From NCBI GenBank assembly GCA_027604685.1, contig JADHYX010000417.1, positions 5,352 to 16,875 on the forward strand: 11,524 bases of DNA, read 5' to 3'. Below, one piece after another: positions 1 to 6,750 of the stretch. Origin of the DNA: Lobulomyces angularis (Eukaryota; Chytridiomycota; Chytridiomycetes; Lobulomycetales; Lobulomycetaceae). The notes beneath the pieces are model-generated. The model saw only the letters and a program-made list of their open reading frames with translations. It ran no database searches and was not told the origin of the DNA. Each line of letters starts with the position of its first letter. Position 1 is the first letter of the stretch. A program made the position numbers and the translations under genes.

Positions 1-29
1 AATTTTGAATTTTTTTATTTTTTGCTAAC

Positions 30-502
30 CTTTTCCAGCAGCCTTAACAGCCATTTCTAATTAAATTAAAATAAAAAAAAAAATGTTATAAAAAGGTATT
101 TGATTTTAATTTTTTTTTTTTTACCTTTTACTTTTTTAGCTTCTTCAGCTTGTTTTTTTTTAAAAGCTACATCTTCTTCATCTTCATCCTTTTTTTCTTT
201 TTTTTTTGCTTTTAAAGGTTTAGCCTTTCCACCTAGTAAATAAAAAAAAATTAAAATACATATTAGAATTTCTTTCCTTTTTTTTATTTTTAAAAAAAAT
301 TAATTATTTAAATACCTGCTCTTCCACTATATTGTGATGTTTTTTGTTGAAAAAGAAAAAAAAAAAATTATTTTTTTGTTTTTTTTTTTTAAAATTATTA
401 GTTTTTTTTTTTGTTATTTTTTACTAATTATTTTTGTTTTTTAATTTATTTATTATAAATTTTTTTATTTCTTTTTTTTTCTTTTTTTTATTTTCACCTC
501 AT
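30..502 (-). CDS. TMA7: Translation machinery-associated protein 7 (Tma7) homologue, partial at left edge
   Basis: Small basic protein that associates with ribosomes; its precise role is poorly known. On the minus strand I read four coding exons: 502-498 (ATGAG), 326-316 (11 bases), 232-125 and 56-30. All introns are GT...AG (497-327, 315-233, 124-57; a further donor lies at 29-28), and the reading phase closes at every junction. The product starts MSGRAGGKAKPLK, then has a Lys-rich run (residues 13-20), an acidic patch DEDEED (21-26), AFKKKQAEE (28-36) and ends in the window at AVKAAGKG. This order matches the Tma7 family, which opens with S-x-R-x-GGK-x-KPLK and has a central ED-x-AF-K-x-KQ. 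The family is about 64 residues long, so roughly the last 13, normally a Gly/Lys-rich end, lie left of the window. The start codon is fixed by the conserved MSGR opening. Identification is strong; the splice sites are inferred. Confidence 0.9.
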
Positions 503-541
503 TCAAAAAAAAAAAAAAATTGAAAATAAAATTATTTTAAG

Positions 542-998
542 TTTCCTGGCTTGTGTAACTTTTATTGGAAAATATACAAACTTTGATTTATCAAATTCTG
601 AGGAGCCTCCGGCTTATGAAGATGAAGTCCCAATTGGAATGAAATGGAAAAAAATAGTACATGAGAGAAAAATTGAGAATGAGAAGGATAATTCTGAAAC
701 CATAAATTTATTGGTGACAAAAATATGTCTAGAGATAGATGATTATGTGTTAAAAAATGGTAAAATACCTGTATTTTCGGTTTTATCTGGAGAAAAAAAA
801 CTTTGGAAACATGATGGAGTGGATCTGTCCATTTATGAAGATAAAGAAACGATTAATTTTATAATTGATAATGGTTTAGATTTGTTGAAAAGGAAACTTT
901 CAAACAAAACAGGTTTAAAATTAAATATTACTAAAAGACAAAATATTTTAACTATAGGGAATGTTTATGTAAGTGGATTTGTAATCACATTTGTATAA
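542..998 (+). pseudogene. Unrecognised open frame, probably missing its 5' end
   Basis: The only in-frame ATG is at 639 and would give 119 residues. However, the same frame is open back through 543, encoding about 32 further residues of ordinary composition (FLACVTFIGKYTNF, later EEPPAYEDEVPIG). A possible 3' splice site (TTTTAAG) ends at 541. Upstream lie only A/T homopolymers and the divergent Tma7 start at 502, which leaves little room for a first exon. I therefore read this as a 5'-truncated or misplaced gene fragment, although a real 119-residue gene starting at 639 remains possible. The C-terminal half is Lys/Asn/Leu-rich and ends in an alternating hydrophobic stretch (GNVYVSGFVITFV) that looks like a beta strand. 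There are no cysteine clusters, catalytic motifs or clear membrane segments. I do not recognise the family. Confidence 0.5.
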
Positions 999-1014
999 AA
1001 AATATGAAAAAATA

Positions 1015-2271
1015 TTACAATTTAACAAATACTTTAACAAATCCATCCTCTTTTTTATGTAACTTTTCATATGCCGCTGGAATGTCTTCAAGTGAAATAT
1101 TATGTGAAACCATAAAAGTCGGGTCAAATGTTCCATCTTGCACTTTTTCCATAACATATTTGAAATATTTTTGACATGGACATTGACCGGAACGCAAGGT
1201 GGCATGTTTAAACATGATTTTCCCTACAGGGAACATGTTTGCATAACCAGCGTAATCTCCGATAATTGAAACCTTTCCATATGGTTTGAGACATGTAAGA
1301 CATTCATCAATAAGTTCAGGAGTATCCGTTTCCATACCAAGCGCACGAGATACTTTGTGTGTTTTGCTCATAGCGAATCGGAATCCGACGGCCTCTACAC
1401 AACAGTCGAAACCCTTTGGTTCCATCTCTAAAAGTTTATCGCACAATTGTTGACTGGTTAATCCGGTTCGGTCGAATACTTCAATTCCTAATTTTTCACG
1501 AGCCAAAGAGATGCGTTCAGGAACCATATCAATACCAATTATACGTTTTGCACCTTTGATTTGACACCATCTAGCGGTACAAAGCCCGATTGGACCGAGA
1601 CCCCATATACAAACCGTATCTCCTTCTGATACTTCACCTAATTCCGCAGCATGGAGTGATGTACAAAGAACATCCGACAAGAAAAGAGCCTTTTCATCGG
1701 GTACATCATCGGGAACTTTGTAACAATTCACGTCTCCAAATGGTACACGTACAAATTCCGCTTGAGAACCCGCTACATTGCCTAAAAGACGAGAATACCC
1801 GAAGAGGGCGGCTGGAGCGTGACCGTAAAAATCATCTGCGAGTTTACTGTCGTTCGTAGTTTCACAACCGGTAAACTGCTTTTTCAAACAATGTTCACAT
1901 TTTCCGCAGGCAATCGAAAATGAAATCACGCAACGATTTCCTATATCGAGTTTCGTAACTTTATTACCTTTCGCGACTACAATCCCCATACCTTCGTGTC
2001 CCACGGTAAATCCTTTATCCATTGTTGGGATCTCTCCAGCAAAAATATGTCCATCAGAACCACTACATATTGTACAAGCAGTGATTTTAACAACTACATC
2101 TTCATCGTGTGTGATAAGTGGTTTAGGCACATATTCAACAGACATTTTTCTTTTCCCTTGCCACGTGACTGCACGCATATTCTCAGTGTCCGAACGTAAG
2201 GGTGTAGCGGATCCTTCAGAAACAGGCATTTTGCCCTTCATATCATCAACTTTTTTGGAAATAGGATTCAT
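1015..2271 (-). CDS. Zinc-dependent alcohol/formaldehyde dehydrogenase-like protein (MDR superfamily, FDH_like group)
   Basis: A single uninterrupted frame of 418 residues for a medium-chain NAD(P)-dependent dehydrogenase that oxidises an alcohol or aldehyde adduct; the exact substrate is not deducible. Visible motifs: catalytic-zinc Cys69 in TICSGSDGH, with G91-H92-E93 supplying the next zinc-site residues; four structural-zinc cysteines C122, C125, C128 and C136 (CGKCEHC, then seven residues, then C); the YGHAPAALFGYS loop at 149-160; a Rossmann G224-LGPI-G229 with Asp248 ending the next strand, which favours NAD; and the C-terminal ATLRSGQ...DPTFMVSH...EDGFVKV. This layout suits the formaldehyde-dehydrogenase-like MDR group rather than classical ADH1. 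The usual domain start is Met32 (MRAVTWQGK), so the first 31 residues are an extension; Met32 is an alternative start. No targeting signal is obvious. It is intronless and richer in G+C than its spacers (27 of 60 bases in 1381-1440), unlike the intron-rich genes around it. Confidence 0.93.
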   Translation of the reverse strand: MNPISKKVDDMKGKMPVSEGSATPLRSDTENMRAVTWQGKRKMSVEYVPKPLITHDEDVVVKITACTICSGSDGHIFAGEIPTMDKGFTVGHEGMGIVVAKGNKVTKLDIGNRCVISFSIACGKCEHCLKKQFTGCETTNDSKLADDFYGHAPAALFGYSRLLGNVAGSQAEFVRVPFGDVNCYKVPDDVPDEKALFLSDVLCTSLHAAELGEVSEGDTVCIWGLGPIGLCTARWCQIKGAKRIIGIDMVPERISLAREKLGIEVFDRTGLTSQQLCDKLLEMEPKGFDCCVEAVGFRFAMSKTHKVSRALGMETDTPELIDECLTCLKPYGKVSIIGDYAGYANMFPVGKIMFKHATLRSGQCPCQKYFKYVMEKVQDGTFDPTFMVSHNISLEDIPAAYEKLHKKEDGFVKVFVKL

Positions 2272-2888
2272 TATTTTACTAGAAGAATATTATTCCTGTA
2301 ACTTTAAATAGAAAAAAAATTATGCGATAGGATTTTTTTTTAATTTTTGAAATTAGGTAACACAAGTTAAAACCAGAACAAGAATCAACATTTTGTTTTT
2401 TTTTTAACAAGGAATGGTAATAGTTGAATACTGTAGCAATGTTGTTTTGTACCTGAATTATTGACTTATAATTTAAATTTGATACTAATCATATTACAAA
2501 AATTGAAAACTTAACTGATATCATTATTCATTTGAGTGTTCTTAAAATCAAATTACAAAAAAAGAACTTGAAAAACTTACGTATTTCATTAATACAATTT
2601 TAATTTGATTGAAATCCTATTAAATACTTTGATGATGTTGAAAATTTCTTATTACAGCTTTTGCAGTAAAAAGGTCTTGGAAGTTTAATTTTTTTATATT
2701 TTTTATAATGCAGTAAAGAGAATATAAAAAAAGTATAAAACTGATTTTCAAAAAAAAAATTAAACTGGATGCTTCTACTGGATTTGGAAGCCCTTCTGTT
2801 AAAAATGAAAAGTTCAGTTTTTTATTTTTTAATTTTTGATTTCTTTTAGGAAGTTTAAGTATATTTTTTATTTTTATTTTTATTTTTA

Positions 2889-2919
<31 letters not shown>

Positions 2920-3040
2920 TGTAATTTACTTTTATTTTAATTTATAAATAAAACCAGTCTATTTAAAATAATAAATTTTATACAAAAAAAAAAAAAAAAA
3001 AAAAGTAAATTTAAAACTATGTAACATTTTTTTTTAAGTA
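2272..3040. other. Spacer between two minus-strand genes; no gene seen
   Basis: This 769-base stretch holds the presumed promoter of the dehydrogenase on its left and the 3' flank of the secreted-protein gene on its right. It is dominated by A and T runs. I found no open frame with protein-like composition and no tRNA-like structure. It contains the ATTTTT microsatellite listed separately and a poly-A run at about 2984-3004. Confidence 0.6.
2870..2911. repeat. ATTTTT microsatellite, seven perfect copies
   Basis: The base A recurs exactly every six positions from 2870 to 2912 with five T between each pair, followed by a shortened ATTTT unit. It is a simple-sequence repeat in a spacer and likely varies in length between strains. 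Confidence 0.95.
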
Positions 3041-4648
3041 TTATGCAAGAAATATTTTGTTAAATGCATCAGCTTGAGGTTCACCAGGAGTAGCTGCAAG
3101 AGCAGCAGTGGTAGCATCTAGACATTTTTGAATACATTTTTCATCTTTACGATCCCTTTGTCTATCGCAAGTAAATTGAAAGATAATATTTGGGTTTTTG
3201 GCAGTATTGTGACTCAAATCTTTAGTACGGAAAGTACCTTCTGTTGCTTTTCTTCCTTCCAAACCAAATCCAAATTCAATTCCTGAGCTCCCAGGGCCCT
3301 CACATGCACCAGAGGGTGTGCTATTTTGAGTATCACCAGCAGCGGGAGTGTTATTTTGATTATCACCAGCATTAGGAGCGTTATTTTGATTATTACCAAC
3401 ACCTTGGGTAGGAACGGCAGAGGAGATACTTGCACTACATTTTTGTTGTTGAGCTTCACAGTCACCAACACTAAATCCAGCATTTCTGTTAGAGTTTGCT
3501 TCATTGGCACATTGATTTTTTTGAATGTCACAGCTACGTTGGAAAGCAGCTTCCTTGTTGTTAAAAGTGAATTCCTTTACTGAAAAAGGTCTATCAGCAC
3601 CTTTATTTTCTACTACCGGAATAGCTTCAATGCCACCCAAGGCAGCACCACCTTGATTATTTGATGGTGGTTGTTGTAAAGGAGCAGCATCTGCTTGTTG
3701 TTGTTCTGCTGGGGCAGCTGGTTGTTGTTGTTGTTGTTGTTCTGATGCGGCATTATTATTGAATAGATCTAGTACTTTTTTTTCAATGTCTCCAACACTT
3801 TTTACTAATGCTTGAAGATCTTGTTTGATCTCAGAAATTTCAGCGTTATTGTTGTTATTATCGTTATTGGCATCAGCATTATTATCGTTATTGGCATCAG
3901 CATCATTATCGTTGTTGTCATTAACAGGGGGGGCGTTGTTATTAACAGGATTAGCATTGTTATTGTTTACAGGTGGTGGTGTATCTACATTTATTCCCTG
4001 AATAGCAGTAAATCCGAGCTGAAAAAATAAAATAAAATTAAATAAAAAAAAATGTTTTTGTTTTTGGTACCTCGACCATTTGGTCAGCAATAGATTTTCC
4101 TTGTGCAAGGGCAGCACCATTGACTGTTCCAGCAATGATGTCTTTATTTCTTTGTTGAGTAAGTTGATTAATTCTTTCAGCACCCGGCAAGGAAGGATCA
4201 ACTAGAGGAAGTATTCCTCTTAAATCTGCAGTAGTTGGTTTGGATGCATCTAAACAAATTGAAGCAGCTTGAACAACGAATGGGTTGAAATTCTAGTTAA
4301 AGAAAAAGATTAATTATACTTATTTTAAAGTAAAAAAAATAAAACCTTTTCTAAACCTAAAACAGCCCTTGCATCATTGACAGTTCCACCAGTAGACAAA
4401 ACTTGCTCTGCAACGTCCACGACTTTGCAAGGGTCAGCAGCAGCTAAAAGAGTACCGATTGCAGGACCGCCTACAGAACCATTTGGAACGTTTAAATCAA
4501 ATGTGCTAATTAATTGCTGGATTTGATTTTCTTGACCGAACCTGCGTTTTTCAAGAGGAGAGGAAGTCGATGATGGATGATTTAAAGGCAACGCCATGAT
4601 GGTAGTAGAGGAAAAGAGAATTGAAGAAAAAGAAAAAAAGTATTTCAT
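3041..4648 (-). CDS. Predicted secreted Asn/Gln-rich protein with two cysteine-containing modules
   Basis: Three exons on the minus strand: 4648-4346, 4292-4071 and 4018-3041. The introns are 53 and 52 bases, GT...AG, all phase 0, giving 500 residues. Residues 1 to about 20 form a hydrophobic signal peptide (MKYFFSFSSILF...). A Kex2-type dibasic site, LEKRR, follows at about residue 35, so a propeptide is likely removed. Residues about 40-180 are an Ala/Leu-rich region with two cysteines (DPCK, SICLD). Residues about 192-233 are Asn/Asp repeats; then come a short predicted coiled coil (EISEIKQDLQALVKSV), Gln/Ala/Pro-rich sequence, a module with C338-x6-C345-x16-C362-x6-C369, a three-copy ten-residue linker repeat, and a final module (FGFGLEGRKA...IIFQFTCD) with C459, C470 and C474. 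The two C-terminal modules recall a family of small secreted fungal proteins of unknown function that databases often misname; that resemblance is from memory. Likely extracellular or cell-wall; function unknown. Confidence 0.85.
3312..3405 (-). repeat. Short in-frame tandem repeat inside the secreted-protein gene
   Basis: About three imperfect 30-base units encode a repeated ten-residue linker of the type N-Q-N-N-x-P-x-A-G-D between the two cysteine modules. The DNA repeats as ATTTTGATTATCACCAGCA variants. It is probably a flexible spacer. Confidence 0.8.
3857..3925 (-). repeat. 24-base Asn/Asp/Ala-coding repeat
   Basis: A unit of about 24 bases (core TTATCGTTATTGGCATCAGC on the plus strand) recurs with small changes and encodes alternating N-N-D-N and A-D-A in the secreted protein. 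It looks like slippage-prone low-complexity coding DNA. Confidence 0.75.
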
Positions 4649-5251
4649 AGTGTTTATTTTTATTTTTTTTTTTATCTTTTTATTTTATTTTTTTTAATTT
4701 CTATCAATCTTTTTAATTTTTTTTAATTTTTAACTTTTTTAAAAAGTTGTTATTTTTATAGTTATTGAGGAGAAAATTTTAGTTGTTAAGAGTATTAAAA
4801 AAAATGAAGAGCAGTGGGCTAATTTGAACCTAATTTGGTTGTGATAATAAAATTTTATGTCAAGGTAAATGAAAAAGGTTTAGGTATGACAAGAAGCTTC
4901 ATGGGCTTTGATTCGTTAATTTGTCAATCTGAAAAGCCGTAATACAGTTGCCATATATAGAAATTACCAGTGACAAATGGGGTTGTAGTGACAAATGGAT
5001 TTTTTGCATCACATTGAAGATTTTAAAAGTTTGCATTAAATTAGTTAAATTTATTATTTTTTTTTATGACTTTCAAACTAGGCTAAGGCAAAATTATATA
5101 AGCTTCGGAAGTTTTTTAAAAAAAAAAAACAAAAGTTTATTTTTTTTTTTGAATTATTTTATTATTATTATTTTATTTAAATTATTTTATTATTCTAAAA
5201 ATTTTAAAAATTACTTTCTTACCTACACTGTTGCAAAAATATTGAATTTGA
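4649..5251. other. Spacer upstream of the secreted-protein gene; no supported gene
   Basis: The left end should carry the promoter and 5' UTR of the divergently read secreted-protein gene. The rest is T-rich, with one short direct repeat (AGTGACAAATGG, about 4969-4980 and 4987-4998). An open frame at 4948-5280 is mostly Phe/Lys/Ile from homopolymers and is not believable as a gene. A few more complex words near 5070-5115 could be decayed coding sequence, but I cannot support that. Confidence 0.5.
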
Positions 5252-5785
5252 TATTTTCCTATGTTAGCGTCGTACTTTAGCCTGTTGTGGGAGGAAGGTT
5301 TGAGAGCATTTGAAAACAGAAATAGATTCCGAGAAACGTGGATGAAGAAGCATTAAGTAAGAGGCAAGAAATAGTTAAGGAAATGGATTTCCAAGTAATG
5401 GAGATTAAATCTGAAATAGACGACTTATGTAATTGATTTATTTGATTTTTTTTTTTTCTAACCTGAAACTGTTTTGGGTGCAGTTTGTTTAGATTCCTTT
5501 TCACCTGGGGAACAGGTCAGGTTTCTCACTGAAAACCAAGTAGCAAAGATTGAAAATTTACCAAGTAACTTACTAGTATTTAATTGTAATGAAAATCAAA
5601 TCACAAAAATTGAAAATTTGCCTGATTGTTTAGAGAAACTTTACTGTGAGGGAAATAATAGAGCAAAGTTAGAAAATCTACCAAACTCTTTGCAAGTGCT
5701 TGATTGCAGTAGTAATAATAGCATAAGAAAAATTGAGAATTTACCTTTTGGTTTAACTACTTTTGTTTATGATCGCTTTTTTTAA
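5252..5785 (+). pseudogene. Leucine-rich-repeat protein fragment, probably broken
   Basis: The clearest part is 5484-5785, which encodes four leucine-rich repeats of 20-21 residues (units starting 5552, 5612, 5672 and 5735). The consensus is E-N-L-P-x-x-L-x-x-L-x-C-x-x-N-x-x-x-K-I. It stops after a partial fourth unit at TAA 5783-5785. A 55-base intron (GTAATT donor at 5429, CTAAC at 5459-5463, CAG ending 5483) joins it in frame to 5326-5428, which encodes a charged helix (EEALSKRQEIVKEMDFQVME). Upstream, 5252-5353 is open in a different frame (LLWEEGLRAFENRNRFRE) and overlaps it, which suggests a single-base frameshift. There is no clear start codon and four repeats is few for a working LRR, so a pseudogene or gene fragment is most likely. 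LRRs usually bind proteins. The 5484-5785 part is clearly coding in origin; the upstream joins are less sure. Confidence 0.6.
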
Positions 5786-6014
5786 CAGAAATAGACAATA
5801 TGCAAATTTATAAAATAAATTTTTCTTTATTGGGATATCAATCGTTAAAAAGAGTTCAAAAGAGATTAAAAATGAGAAATAGTGCGATTAGAAGGGTAGC
5901 AAAGTGATTCACGCTGGCTGCTTTAATCGGATTTGGAAACCAATTTGCAATGATGGTTCCATTGGTATTAGACCTAGATTAGATTTAAAATATTTTGGTA
6001 TTGAAGAAAGTTAG
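5786..6014 (+). pseudogene. Two out-of-frame coding-like pieces downstream of the LRR fragment
   Basis: From 5788 one frame reads EIDNMQIYKINF... then LGYQSLKRVQKRLKMRNSA and stops at TGA 5905-5907. Immediately there, the frame starting GTG 5904 reads VIHAGCFNRIWKPICNDGS and IGIRPRLDLKYFGIEES to TAG 6012-6014. Both pieces have balanced, protein-like composition unlike the A/T-run spacers, and they abut in different frames, as after a single-base indel. I do not recognise a family. They may be the tail of the LRR gene or a separate remnant. Confidence 0.45.
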
Positions 6015-6750
6015 TTTTTTTACTTCTTTATAATATTAGCTCTATACAAAATATCATTAATGAAGATCAAATTCATCTTGATAAATAAATTTCATATTAT
6101 TAATTGATTTATAGTAAATTTTCATTAAAGTTTTTTTAGTGAGTTTCTTTTTTATGCTTTAATAAATAAAGTTTTTCATTTGCAATATCTTTCAGTTACC
6201 CTTTTTTTTTTTTATAATTTTAACGGAAATTTTTATATCAATAAAACACTAGATTTTTAGAAAGTTGAAGGCAAATAAATGACAAAAAGCACTGAATTAT
6301 AAATTATATAAGAACCTGAATTTTAAATTGTATAAGAACCTGAACTATAAATGACGTACGAACACTGAATTATAAATAACACAAGAGCAACTCAATTCAA
6401 TGTTCTTTTTGAATATATATTACTCTTATTGCAAAGGGATTAGTGATATTATTTAACAAAAATTCAAATTTGTAAAGCACAACATTCCATACTTGAGTTG
6501 TATTCAAAGGGATCTTATTTTAGAATCCAAATTACTTAAAAAAAAAAGTGTCGATTACATGAGTTCAATTACTTAAACAAAAGTATAAACCGAATCCATA
6601 ACAAGTCTCTCTGCTTTCTGCTGTACTATCTAAAGCACTACATCTATTTTACTAACTTTTTCGCAACCATAAAATTTTGTACAACTGTTAAGAAATTTTT
6701 TAAAATAAAAAGGAAAATTTTTTAAAAAAAATATATTAAGTATCAATAAA
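6015..6750. other. Spacer upstream of the SYLF gene; no gene seen
   Basis: A 736-base A/T-rich stretch with no protein-like frame on either strand. It contains the degenerate tandem repeat listed separately and, at its right end, the presumed promoter and 5' UTR of the SYLF gene (TATCAATAAA just before the ATG). Confidence 0.6.
6294..6392. repeat. Degenerate tandem repeat, about four copies of 24-26 bp
   Basis: Units start at about 6294, 6318, 6342 and 6367, each beginning GAAYTATAAAT or a close variant and ending around AAGAACCT. Copies 1 and 2 are nearly identical; copies 3 and 4 have diverged and grown by one or two bases. A weaker copy may precede them at about 6268-6293. It is non-coding and short, and there are no inverted ends to suggest a transposon. 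Confidence 0.75.

Noticed and set aside
1590..2311. Several plus-strand frames opposite the dehydrogenase
   Set aside because: They overlap a well-supported gene with complete motifs and have no recognisable content.
2760..2850. Short protein-like words (MLLLDLEALLLK in one frame, ASTGFGSPSVKNEKFS in another)
   Set aside because: Very short, without flanking splice signals or extension, and not enough to claim a gene remnant.
3214..3531. Minus-strand open frame within the secreted-protein gene
   Set aside because: A frame-shadow of the third exon, full of Leu/Ile/Val repeats caused by the Asn-rich coding repeat.
4948..5280. Plus-strand open frame of 110 codons
   Set aside because: Mostly Phe, Lys, Ile and Leu from A/T runs, with no domain-like composition. 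Only its final bases overlap the coding-like stretch that starts near 5252, and in a different frame.
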